Shown here: positions 11,601 to 25,400 of the stretch, piece by piece
How the letters are laid out: each line of letters opens with the position of its first letter
How positions within the stretch are numbered: position 1 is the stretch's first letter
NCBI RefSeq assembly: GCF_004798865.1
Contig: NW_025335268.1
Location: 30,102,731-30,166,730, forward strand
Length of the DNA: 64,000 bases
Reading direction: 5' to 3'
DNA from: Varanus komodoensis
Lineage: Eukaryota > Chordata > Lepidosauria > Squamata > Varanidae
Notes under the pieces: model-generated
Told to the model about the DNA's origin: nothing
What the model saw: only the letters and a program-made list of their open reading frames with translations
Databases searched by the model: none
Made by a program: the position numbers and the translations under genes

Positions 11601-14600
11601 TTAGCAGATTATGCAACAGAGATGATTAACTAACAAAGAATAGGATGTAGACTTGAAAGTAAGATTAAAGAGTTAGATGACTAAAGATGAAAACTTGATT
11701 TTAGATGAACTATTAATGAAGATTTTTTTATACAGTTTAAAATCTGTGTGACAATAATGGGACAGTCTAATTAAGGACACATTTAATATTTGATTAATAA
11801 GTTTAAGTTGCCATGTAGGAAACTTAACCTCTGCAGAAAATAACTAAAAATATGGGAAATGCATAAAAAGTTAAACTTGGAAAGCAAATAATTGCAAAAT
11901 AATATATAAAACAAATCTTGCCAATTCTGAAAATTAAATACAGCTCTAATCTGACCATTCATTAGCATCAATACAGTATTTAACCTAAACCTGCTAGTAT
12001 AGATTCTGTGAATTCTGTGTATGAATTTATCACTTTTTGATCAAAGAGACTGTTAAGAGACTCTTTTTGTTAAGAGACTGTTTTCTCTTAAGAATCATAA
12101 AAAGCTGTGTCTTTCATGAAAGCAAAAAATCATAATGCCTATGGAATGAAAAATCCATAATATGTTATGCACTTTTTACAATGAACTACCAGTTTTAAGG
12201 GACACGGGCTTCATAAATGTATAAAAATTAGGAAGAATTAGAGCTTGACTTACTTCTTTTTAAGTACCAAAGATCCCTGTCTTTTTACCATTTTGGATAG
12301 CTATGTATATGTGCATCATATGCAGACAGCTATCTTTATGCTACCAAAGTTCACTGGTATCATCTTATATATTATAGAAGAATGATACTGGATGTTTAAT
12401 CTTCCCTGCCATTTCCAAGCTCACTTTTTTCTGAGAAAAGGAGATTGGAAAGAGGGCTATCCCCAGCTCAAGCTTTTTAGTTAGCAGCTTATAATACACC
12501 ACTTAATTGGACATATCAGGATAGATAAGGCCAAACTTCATTATGAACAATGAAAGACAGGGACATTAGGAGAGTCCAGTCCTCCTTTATCCTATAGTGG
12601 TAAAAGCTTTAAGCACACAAAAATGTAGCTTTCAGATTATCTCATTTTACCCTTGCTCTTCTCTCAGCTTCCAGTCGCTGCATAATCAGCATTGTATCAA
12701 TATCATCATCTTCTTCTTCATCCTCATCCTCATCTTTTTGCTTTGACTCTTGGAGTCGTTTCTGGAATTGCCACTCCAACATGAGCTTGCGTAGACGATC
12801 ATTCTCTTCAGCTGTTCTGTCTGGCTTGTTCTGAAGATCTTGAATTTCTTTGCTCAACATATCCACAATGTGCATCTGCTGCTGCTTTTCCAGTTTCTCC
12901 TTGGCATCCCGTTTCCAAGGGTCAGGAGACAGGCTATCACTAGAGGACAGCTCTTCTTTGCTTATGGTGATATACTGCAGGTCTCTTCGCTCAATGGTTC
13001 GGGGCTGCTGTTGGGGCTGCAATTCTCTAATGACTGTTTCTGGTGGTCTCTGCAATGTTGAAGGCTTTTCTGGTTTCACCTGCTGAACTGAAACAGGAGG
13101 AAGTAGGGGCTGAGCAGGAATTAGTGGCTGAGTACGCATTTGTCCCAGTTTTCTTTCCTGTTCTCGACGTTTCCTGTCTCGTTCTTCCTCCAGTCGTGCC
13201 TTTTCTTTCTCATACCACCTTTGATGTTCTTCTCTCTTTTTGCGCTCCGCAGCAGCAACTTGAGATGACGACTGTGGCCCGAACTGGCTTGGAGGTGGAG
13301 GTGGAGGTGGAAGAGGTAAATCCATTTGCAGTCCATCAAAGTCAGCTGCATAGTGCACGGGTGGAGGAGGCGGAGGAGGAGGAAGGTCTGTTCTGGTGGA
13401 CTGGGAAGCTGCCAGTGATATTGATTGAGGAACAATAGGAGTTTTCCAACGACCAGGTCCACTTTTGGTTAAAGAAGAACCAGGAGGAATGGGTTTAGAG
13501 GAATGGTTTAGATGCTCTTGGCTTGATGTGCTAGAATCCACAGAAGAGTTCATCCATGGATCACTGTCTGATTTTTGATCAATATAGTCTACATCCTTTC
13601 GTATGACAACCTCTAATCGATTCCTTTCTGGCTGATAAACTTTATCATCCCGTAGTTCCTCCTGAGAACGAGTTACACGCTTGAAGAAAAGAAAATGTTA
13701 GTGTTCACATGCTAATATTCATATGTAACAAAAATACAGAATCCTATGTTACCAACATTCTATGATGATGCAATGATTACTCACTTTTCCTTAAAGTCAA
13801 CACTTTCACATGTATCATGTTGAAACAATTCTCAACAAACTATGCAACTTCTAAATGTCCAAAAGCTTGGATACAGGATTAAAAAGCTACATTAGGAGAA
13901 GTATAAACAGCAACAGAATTCATGTTGCCCACCAATTCTCACACATCTTAGAACAATGCTGCAAACTGTCACCTCTGAAAATTGCTTGCAGAGAAATATT
14001 TAGGGCAAGCAGCTTACAGGAACAACTGAAGCATACAAAATTTCTCTAGTCCCGCCTTCAACGGCTGTGGCAAGCTTCTATTATAATCACAATTAAACAC
14101 AAGAAGTGCAGAGGAAGTAGAACCATCTGTTCACCTTGGTTTATTTCCCCCCACTCTTATTGGTTTTATTTTCTCTTGAAATAATGAGTCGCCAAAGTGC
14201 CAATGAAATGTTCCACCTCACAGGTAAGCCCTGCTTTTATTACTTTATTCTGTTAGATCTTTATGATGATATTTAGCACAATGTGCAAATCATCATAGGG
14301 ATTTAATAGAATAAATTGCATAGCATGGCATTACCATTTGGTAGTAAGGCACCACATACCAGATACATTCTGTTATCTGGTACGATCTTATTTATAGGCT
14401 TTAGCTTGAATGCATTTTTATGATCTGTTTTAAACAAAGAATTAAGCAGATGCTCAAGAAACTTAGTGGAGAACTATGAACAAAGACAACTTATTCTGTT
14501 CTTCTCTATCAATGACCTTAATCATGACCCAGAAAGAATGCCTTGTTTGGAATGAAAGCATTTCTTATGCTCTATTAGTCCAGAAGTACTGAAAACAAAG

Positions 14601-17600
14601 CAACTTGTGTCAGACGCACTGTGAAAATGCAACTAACAGATTCCTAATGACTTGGGCATTTAAAAGCAAACACTGCTAGAACAGGCATTTCATGGTTTGA
14701 CAATAGTTAATGCAATCTCCTAATACAAGACTGTACTTATACACTCTTAAGAAGCAATCTTTTCAGAAAATATAGAAGTTTCCAGTGCAAGTTTTATTAG
14801 ACTATTCCTGTATTTCAAATACATATTGTCAGCTTTAAAAAGGATATTTCTTAATAACCATTTAACTGAAACTTTAATTACTTATGTTAGAAGCTAACCA
14901 CATACTAAATTTGCTTTCTTGATTAATAGCAGGTGTATAAATCAGAGATCCTTTTACAGGTACTCATTGCTAGGAGACGCTCATGCTGATTCTTTTCCCA
15001 TGCCACAATCCTAAAGCCACTTAAAATATTTAGAGCAAATTATGTCTAACCTGCATTGCAGAATTAATATAATGGTTACTTTCTGCTGGAATTTGGGGCT
15101 TCTCTTCATAACTTGACCACTGATTCTGGGCAGGACCCATTCGATCCTGAGACTTGGAGGCAGGGAATGTGAAATACTCTCTGGTGTAAGTTTGTGTCGG
15201 GATAGGATATGCTTCAGGTCTGGGTGGCAGCATCTGCTCCTGTATGAATACAGACAGATCATTTATAGATTTGTACCTATTCAAAGAAAACAAATATGCC
15301 ATTCATTTTAACAAATATTCTAACCTCTGTACAAAGATTTCCAGTAGACACAGATGTTATTTTGTTAGTAGTTCCAGCTGAGTAAGAATTCTTGGCCCCA
15401 GGACTTGGAGGCTGATCTGTAGAGCAATAAGAAGGGGTTTTTTTTTTTCCTATAAACTTTCTTAGCCTACAAAAATGTTACCTACAAATTGATATAAATA
15501 ATAATGATCACCATCTTACTTGCCTCTCTCACTAGTATATTTATTTTTATATCCTTTGTCTGATAGCTATCAATTTTTGCAGCCTATCCTTTAGGCTTAT
15601 TTCCAAATTTAATTTAGTTCATGCAACCCATTTTGAACAATCTCTTGCTTACTTGCTACATTGGGACTAGATCGATGATCAGCTCGATTCTTCATTAGCC
15701 TGTCATCCCCTGGCAACTTCTTTGGTTCTGTATATTCTGTCCAAGGCAGCTGAGGGCTCTCAGGAGATCCATTCTGAGCAGAGTTATTATACAGCTCAAA
15801 ACCTTCGCTCTTCGGTCGGGGTTTACCTGAGCCACGACGATCTGAAACTGCACAAAAATAGGGTAAGATTATTAAAGTAAAAATAATTTTCTGGATTACC
15901 CTGATTTCAATATCTTCTGCTGAGCTTCTCTATTTGCAAGGGCACAAAAAGCACAGGAGATGTAAGAAATCACATTTAATGACATAAAATAATTCTGAGT
16001 TTCTAAAATAATTATTGCTCAGATTCAAAGCTGCCTGAACTTGGAATCTGAACTGGCAGCCATTCCCTTCATCCCAGATAAGTGTCAGTGGTAGGAGAGG
16101 GCCTTTTAGTGGTGATGGACGAAAATTAAGACTTCATAGAATAGTAGAGCTGGAAGAGGCTAATAAGGCCATTAGGTCCAATCCCGTTTAACAGAACTTC
16201 AAGTTAAAGTATCTAAAGGCTTCAGATTGGTCTGTCAATCCCCTCCTATGTTTTTTGCCAAATCATGGTCCTGAGACAGGGAACTCTCCCCTCCATCCAC
16301 TAGGAGGCAGATTTGTTGAAGAGAGATTCAGCTGGACCTCTCACTTCCTCCCTAAAGCCAATCATTGTTGATATAGCAGTACCTAACTGCAAGCTCAAGG
16401 GAGTAACATGCTTAGGGGTCTCTGAATGAGAGTCACAGCTACTTTTCAACAAATGAAGGAGCTCTTAAACTCTGCGGCCATCTCATACAAGGGCCAGGAT
16501 GGTGACAAAAATTAAGAGGGCTAGTATGGCACAGTACAGCTGCAAATACAATAAAACCGAGGCACTAGCAACAGTCTAAGGACCAGCAGGCTATGTTTTA
16601 TCCATAGATTGCAGTTTTAGATCCCAGTGGCTCTTCCTGCCCCCTCTCCAGGGAGTGGGGAACTGCTACAAGCTAGATGGTCCCAATCCCTGCTATATAC
16701 ACTTGCTTAAGAGTAAACCCCACTGAAGTCAGTGCAACTTTCTGAACAGACATGCAGTTTTCCACTCTTAAGTGTTGCAGGCTTTGGGATGCCCCCTCTC
16801 TGAGGCAGAAGCCAATGAATGAACCAGGCTGCCTTTCTAGAAAGAATAGAAGTTTAAGACAGGTTCATAACTTAAAATGTGGTATATGGACAAATCTATT
16901 TCAGCTGCTTACCTCTTTGCATCATTGGAGAAGGCTGGTTAAGCAGAGTCGCTAGACCATGGTAAATTGCTCCTTGTTTTGCCACTTCTAGTGTCACTAC
17001 TGATCCTGTCCTTGTCATCAGCTCTGCTGCCCTGAGGCAAGAGTTAATAAAAGTATATTTACTGGAATTGGCAGCAACAAAGAATACAAATTTAGAGTCA
17101 CTCACACAGAACAACAGCCCTGCAAATATACAAATACAGTCATACTATTCAAATTGGAGTTGAGATATTAAAGCAACGGAACTGCATAAGCAGCATAAAG
17201 CTTGCAATGTGACATCTTACTATTGTGAATGTTCACACATAATAGCCACAATTTTCCAGATAACAGACAAAATTAGTTTGATGAAAGAAGTGCTATATTG
17301 AATAAGGATTCCTTTTAGAACCACGAACAAAACAAGTTTTCATCTAATTTCTTACATTCAAGCAATGGCTAACCTAACTGACCTATCTTCAAATTTTAAT
17401 AATCAGAACCTAATAACATAACCCAAAAAGTTTCCAGAAAGATTTGAACAGCATATTTTTGGGACAGGAAAATATAAAGCCATGAAATCTGCAAATATGG
17501 CCTTTCCCCACAAGACACTCAAATTTGGCAGATAGGATTTTTTTTAAACTCTTTTGATAGGTGTCAAAAGTAAATGCTTGAGAAAAGGGGGTGGGATGTA

Positions 17601-20600
17601 GATCTCACCTCTCTGGAGTACCTATAGACTCAGGGAAGTGTTGAAAAGGTGGAGAGCACTGAGATCCATCAGGGCAATACTTTAAAACTGGAAGACCACA
17701 CCCCAGAGTGGGAGCTGTACTCACCACCCCTTTTCAGGGCAACCCGCTTCCCCTTTATTGTTTTGCTTTTCAGCTGAAAGCTCACCAATTGACAAGCTTC
17801 AAGTGTAGGCAAAGTAATCTATATGCTGCCTCACATGGTCAATTTACATGGCTGCTGTCTACTACTCTTTGAAAGCCGATATTTGCCATGACAACTGTGC
17901 ACTTGCAAAGAACCCCAAGAATAATTTTTAAAAAGGATTTTGATTGTACACATTTGTGCTGTCCATTTTTAAAAGGGGTAAGAAGCTAATGAAAGTGCCA
18001 CTTAGTCCAAAGTGCCAGTTGGTCACTGGTAGAAAGGATGTCACTAGCAACAACAGAAGCAAGAGGCTTTTGCTGTTTTTGCTAAGTGACTCATTCATTA
18101 CTTTCCACAACCCATGATGGGATCTGTCTTCCAGGTTTGGATGACATGACAATCCATCTTGAATTCAACAATCTTTACAATATATAGAGCTTCAGCTTCT
18201 TTTATCAATAATAAACACCAATTATTTTGTTTAAAAACATTTACTCAATCCACCGCCATATAATTACCCCTACATACTCACAGAACCTACCTATAAAAAT
18301 TGCAGAGTTATGAAAACTATTTTTTTTCTGAGAACTCTGATGAGGCATTCCAAGCTGCTGTTAGTGGTATCACAACAGAAAATGTGCACTGGTCCATGTG
18401 TAAGAGAGCCAGTATAGTGTTTAAGAGTACAGGACTGGGGATTCGGGAGCTCTGGCTAACAGGGTGACTTTGGCCAGTTATAGACTCTTAGCCTAACCTA
18501 CCTCACAGGACTGTAGTTGTGAGGGTAAGCCTGAGAGGAGGAGGGAGATTATATGAGTCACCTTGATGGAAAATAAGTGGAATATAAATGTAATAAATTA
18601 ATTAATAGTCCATGCCATTTCTCTTCCACGACCTTGGGAAATGGGCTTGAGTGTCTTCTAGGCAACTTCCTGGTTTCTAGATGACATACTGATAGAAGGA
18701 CATACCACAAACAAGTACACCAGCATGTCTCCAGTCCAGATAAACTTCATGTTTCCTAAAATTCAAAACTTCCAGAACCATTGTAAGTCATAGCACTGTG
18801 CTAAACGTGTCTGCATGAACTGATGTGCTTCAATAATCATAGCATGTCCGATGATACACTGGAGGGATGGTAGAGAAGAAGCTTAATACTTAATAAATTA
18901 AGAGTTTAAGGAAAGAAATGGAAAAATCCCTCAGTCCTATCTAATGTGCAATAAAGATATAAAAGAATGATGTACCTTTCTTGGGAAAGGCCAACCAAAC
19001 TGCGTCCATCCACACTAAGCAATTGATCTCCTGCAGCCAGCCGACCATCCTGGTTACATTTAATACAAAAAAGTTACACTATTTAGTATGGGATTAATGA
19101 GACTAGAACACATAAACATTAGGAATACTCCAAGTTACACTTAAACTATTTAGACTATTTTAATAGTCAGAATTATTACTAACCACATCTGCAGCACCAC
19201 CTTTTACTACGGACTTGACATAGATTCCAAGTTTATCCTGACCGGCACCCTGAAAAGAGATAAAGCAATACATTTTACAAATGCATAACTGAAGTTGTAG
19301 TTCTAAATTCATTTAAAAGGGAATAGCCCCACCAGATTTAGGGGAGTTACTTCTGAGCAAGCATATAAAAGATTTCACAGTAATTTAAAAAATGTTCTAC
19401 AGATGTGCAATAGTTACAAAGAAGTCTCACAAACATCTATTGGTTGACTATTGGAAGTGACTTGCTGAATACATACAATGTGAAAAATAGAGCAACAGAG
19501 TAATATTCCTGCACGTTCAGAGTGTGTATTTCAGCCTCTCCCCAAATCAGCTAATATGCAAGCCATCTGATGCAAAAGCAAGCAAACAAAATGACCACCA
19601 ATAGTGCATCTATAAATTTCATAGCCTTCTTTAAAAAAAATCATACATTTAAAATTGTAAAGATTATAATCCTTAACAAATATAGATTTAACCTTGTAAA
19701 TAAACATATTTTAAAATAAACATTTCAGTATAAAACACTTGTTTTAGTAATAAATATGGGTTTTGTTGCAGTACCACTTTAAAAGCTAAGCCAGGACCTA
19801 GCAGGTATAAGGCCAAACCTCAATGAGGGAATATGGCTTAACTCTCAGCACCTGTATTCAACAGTCAATCAAGCTGCATTAACAACAAGCATCATGCCTT
19901 GCTTTAGCTCATCTTCTACACTATCAGGTTTCAGCTGATCAGTAAACATTGCCTCCTTGATCTTTTTGTGTTTCTAGATGTTTCAGGACAAATATAGCTA
20001 TGTGATGATACTGCAGTTTTCCTTTAAATATTCAGCTCAGTAACCCTTAGAAACAATGAGGACTAGATACTACAAGACTTCAAAGTACTCAGTAGTCTTC
20101 TACCTCTACATATCTCTCTGGTTAAGACTGTCCAGAATATATTCAACACACAGTCCTCTGTACTGAACAGAAATACCTTATTTTAAAATAAGGAATTAAT
20201 AAGCTTATGACCAACAGCTAATTTTGCTAATTCATTTCCCCAAAAATGAATACAAATAAAATATGTCTGATCCTGTTACAAGTGGTAATTCCTCCGTTGG
20301 CAATAATTTATTTCTGCAAAAAGCTAGCAACATGATCTATGGAACTTTAAGCACCAAAGATGGCATGCTAGTTAATTGAAAAATGTAATGATAAAACCAG
20401 CATTTAAATGTTCTGGACAAAATGTGTTCTTAACCTTTAATCTTCCTAATTGTTCTTATTATGTGCCAGATTAACAAATTAGTGTCACTTCAATATAATT
20501 AGTCTGAGTAATACAAAAACCCTGCAAACAACTTTAGTACCACTGGGAACCTAATTCATATAGTAGTATTTTGCTGGGGAGGGAAGAAGTTTAGTTATAT

Positions 20601-22378
20601 TCCAATTATAAAATTCTCAATCCCAGCAAGATAAATACTTGTCTCTCCCATTTTGGTTATGCAAAATGAACTGTGAGTAAACTGGTATGATGCCATCAGA
20701 TCACAAGGAACATTATATGCACATGTATGCCAGTTATATTCTGTGACATAACTGTTTGTAGTGGCCAATGTTTGCAGAATGTTTGATAATACTGCAGTTT
20801 CTCTTTAAACACTGAGCTCAATTATCTTTCTTTACAGCAATCAGGACTACATAATACAAGACTTCAAAGTATTCTGCTTCCCAAGTCTGCAGAACTGAAG
20901 AGAAGCACATTTCTGTCCACTGGCAAGACTATACTCCTGCCTCCCAGGAAGGACATCTATGGCAAGTGGAGAAACCAACTTAATCCCATAAACTGAGCAA
21001 AGAGGAACAACACCAGGGACCTTGCTTTGCCTTTCCTTGCCAGAAAAATCAATTATAAGTACTTTGGCAACTAAAAGCTAGTACCTGAGTTTGCAGGTAT
21101 CTTATGGATATAATTACATTTTGCACACCAGCACAACAAATTTCTAAGTGAAAATACTCTTGAATAAAGATACCAACTCTACCAATTTAAATGTGCAATC
21201 TAACAATAAAATGTAAACAGCCTTGATTTCATGAACTAAAATAATTAAGAAAATAATAGCCCTCAAAGTTGAATAAATTACCCAGCTTTGATGTAAAGTA
21301 GGTTGAAAGGGCTGGTGGCAGACCAATGAAGCTGTTCATATGTACTTTCAGAATGGAATGGTACAGGTATACAACATATACATATGTTGTACTTTTACAG
21401 TATATAACCGATTAAAATATGCCAAAAACAACATAAAACCACTTCTACTTAATAGACATCTTATATTTTAGAAACTAGTCTATCTCCTCTGCTCCAGAAT
21501 TGTTTTCAATTTTTCTTCAATATTCACATTCAGAGAATCATATCATTACTTAATATATTGAGATATGAAACAGAACTTTAACCTATGCATGTAACTTCCT
21601 TCTGGTTTAAACAAACCAGGAAAACCACAATTAACCATAATTTCATCCAAATCAGGAAACTACGGTTAAACAGTTTAAATAGTTAATGTACTGCTTCCAA
21701 AGAACTGGTATCTTAAGCAAAGTTCAAACTGTTTACTATCCTGGTTTATTCCAAATCTAACAATTGTATCTTTTCATTTTGGATGAAATAGGAAACAATA
21801 GTTAGAGGCTTTCTAGTTTGATTGCACACAATTAATATAGAAAAGCTACATTCCCAGACAAAAGTTGATTAAACTGAGACATGATAGTCCAAATTAGGCC
21901 AATGTTCAGCTTCTATGCTGAATCACAGCGACTGCAGTTGTTAAAGGGTTTTTTCCCTTTAAATTAATGTTTGCATATATGTGTTTAATATTTTATTTTA
22001 TGTTAACCAACCAGAGAGCCTTGACTACTGCGTGATATAAAATATATGTAATGGTCATTTCTCAAGTCTCTGTAAACAAAACAAGAAATTCCACTCTTCT
22101 AGTCCACCGCTTCACATATGATGTGCATTTCAGGAAGTATGTGAGAAAAATGCTTATGTATTCATTGAGCACAACAGTCAGTGCTCACTACAGATTTAAA
22201 ATGAAGTCTGCTTAAAAAGAATATGTATCCAAAATGCAGAAATAATCTCTTAAGGCTGACTCTACGCTGCAAAGTGTTCATCCAATTCATTTTTAAATAC
22301 TCTAGAATGGGGTATAAGGAAACATGGTAGACACTTTTCCTGGCACCCAGCAATCATCCTACCCTTCCCATTCTATCC

Positions 22379-22409
<31 letters not shown>

Positions 22410-25400
22410 ACGTTTACTAACAGCTGTGATGGTTTCAAAGCAGTGGTGGATGCCTATATGCCAATGCAAGCACCCAGCTATCAAGAAAAAGGGAATTCTG
22501 TCTGGGTGGTGGAACTGGGGGAGCCATGTAGCAGAAACCTCAGGGGTATCTCAGGGGTGAGCAGAAAATAATTCTCCAGATGTTTGGTACTTCAAGTCCC
22601 AGAATTCCTGACCATTTGGCATGCTGGCAGGGGTATCTGGGAGTTGAAGGCTCAGTCATCTGGATATCTACCTCAGCCCAACCCTAATATATATATATAC
22701 ATATGACCATACTATAAGACACCTGATACCATTATCTTTATATTATCAATGGGTATGTGGGTGGTTGGGGAGCTGAGAGATTAAGTGATGTGAGGTAAAT
22801 CAAAATATTTCCATTGTTGAGCACAGGGATAATCCAGGCCCAGCAGTTCTTAATTCAGTCTTTTAACAATTGAATGCACTCTATATTTGGTTATTTAGTT
22901 ATGGGCAGAAACAGCTAAGAATTTCCCCTGAAGAAGCCCCACTGATTTTAACAGCAGTTGCATAAGAGGCATGAACAACAGATTCCTCATTGATTGTAAT
23001 GGTGAATACATTGTGCTAAGACAGATACTTCATTCTTGAACATTCCATTTCTATAATGTAGGGTTATGAAATAGAAAATATGCAATCCCTTCCAATGACT
23101 TCCCAAAAATGCTAGAAGGCAACCTTCAGATAATACCATTCATAGAGATCTTTGTAAGCACTATTTCTAATGCCTAATCTTCCGCATCTTCTTCAAGCAT
23201 CACATTTCTTAATAAGCTCTTTTGCTTCACACTGAGGTCTATAAGGCCAGAAGAGTTTGGTGTCCTGTCACGAACTCTTAAGAGCTAGGTTTGTCTGCCC
23301 CTAGCTCAAGTCAATGCACTTGAAGACCAAGTATTAGCTGATTATATAGCAGCTAATTTTCAGTGTGAATTATATTCTGTTTATCTAAATACACTTTCCT
23401 GTTTCAGATGGTCAAAATAAAATATATATGCAATGTGACTGAATAGCCCAATCCCCAACATCTGGTGAAAGCCCACTGCAGGAAGTGGGGAGAAACTTTG
23501 CTATCAGCACTTGTTGAATAACAAGTATGTATGCCTAGTATTTGTCACTCACCATCAATGAGTGAAGGTGCTTGTTTCCTCCCCTTTCCCTTTTATATCA
23601 GGTATATTACACTTGCGAGCCTTTTATAAGTAATACATATTAGTAGGAATTATTTTTCTTCCACAAATTATTTACATCTTCACTGTTTATATACAATGTT
23701 TCAATATGATACATAATTTTTATCTGTATAGAAGATGGATTACTTGCTATTTAACTGCTAATGGGACACTTTACATGTTCACTCTAGTAAAATAAAATGT
23801 ATCTGTTAAGATAAAATATATTGCCACCAGAACATAAGGGTCTGTAAATATTGGATGGAACCAGCATAGCGCTTCCACTCACAAGAATGAAAAGGAGGGG
23901 CACAGAGAGGACATAATTTTGCCAGTTCCTCCTTTTCTCTGCAGCACTCCAGAGCAATTTCTGGGGATCCAAAAGATTGTATAGGAAAAGCTAATCAGTG
24001 GTTTCTTATCCCTCCCTTTTGTGAATTGGAGTGTTATGTGATTGAACTCTGCTTACAGATCTCTGAATCCAACACATTTGAAAGAAATATCCTTTTTTCT
24101 AATAACCCAATTTGCTTTTCTGAAATGCCTGTGCTATAGTGACTCCCATAAGAACTCATTTTTGAGAAACAGCAGAGGAACAGAAAAATAAAAAATAGAA
24201 AAAAATAGAAAAATGATGTCCAAGTTTTCTATACATTCTTTAAGAGACAGAAAGTTAAGATAGACAGGCTTGAGAAGAGCAAGGTATACATGTAGAGAAG
24301 ATAAATAATGGCTCAATGATTGTGCATAATTTTTCCCCACTACCTCAACAGAAGGGAATCAAGAGTAACAGCACCTATATTAGTTAGAACCTGGAAAAAA
24401 TTAGATGCTGAGGCTGCAATCCTAAATGCAGATTTTAGGGAGTAAATCCACAAAGTACAGTGGGACTTACATCACAGAAAACATGCATTCAGTTTCTATT
24501 GTTAAGTATATTGTCTCATACTTAAAGAAGGACAGTCTCCTTCAACTATGCACTAAAGATAGATGAAGGCTTGCTTTTGTTGTTGAAATTTACATTGTTG
24601 AATTTTTTAAAAACAGCTCCCCATGAAATAGTTTTCTGTATTTAGAAACAAAACAGTTCTACTACTAACCTTTCAAGCAGCTTTTATTAAGGGATTTTAA
24701 TCAAAACCGTTAGTCTAGGAATCCAAATGACATTAGTATATATTTAAACCAGTTAAAGGAAGTGCTACATGAACAACAGAAACCAATTTGAGGTCTGTTA
24801 ATATACTCTTAGTGTTTAGTGTGCTAATTTTAATTACTCTTAACAATCTTTACAAATAGATATCACATGTTTTTAGAGGTACTTCTGGATTCTAGCCAGA
24901 TAGTAGGAAAAGTGAATAACTTATCATTCAATAGTGAATGTAACAACTGTTACTGATAAACTACTGATGATCAAAAACTGCTACTATACCACTCATTGAA
25001 ATGTAGATAATAGAAACGGGTTTTATATACAATTTTCTTGTGCTAACTTTTGAAAAGAATGCTATTCTTTACCAATATTTAGTTGCAAGTTACACTAAGA
25101 ACTGCCACATAAACAAATAAGTACAGGCACTTTAAAAAAGAGCAAAATATAATAAAAACAGACAAATGACTGTTTAAAGATTTACAGAAAAACATACTCC
25201 CTGAACGGACTTACCAAGGATTCTGTTCTTCCAACGACAGAAAACCACATTTTAACTTCAGAAATATACAACTCTTCAGTCCTTTCTCAGCCCTTAACTA
25301 TAGCCAACACGTCAGTCTGACAGATTTTCCAAAACACCCAGCAAGATAGTTCTGTACTGGATGCTGACACAGCATAGCATTTACCAACACTAGCTATAAC

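Larger units (their letters stand above)
15848..16912. other. AFDN: AFDN intron with CR1 fragment
   Basis: The 1.1 kb intron holds a CR1-like 3' end (about 16132-16300) and a copy of an old interspersed repeat (16681-16757). The remainder is unassigned. Confidence 0.8.

Noticed and set aside
12840-13438. Plus-strand open frames opposite the large AFDN exon
   Set aside because: They are antisense shadows of the low-complexity proline-rich coding sequence; the minus-strand frame matches afadin throughout.
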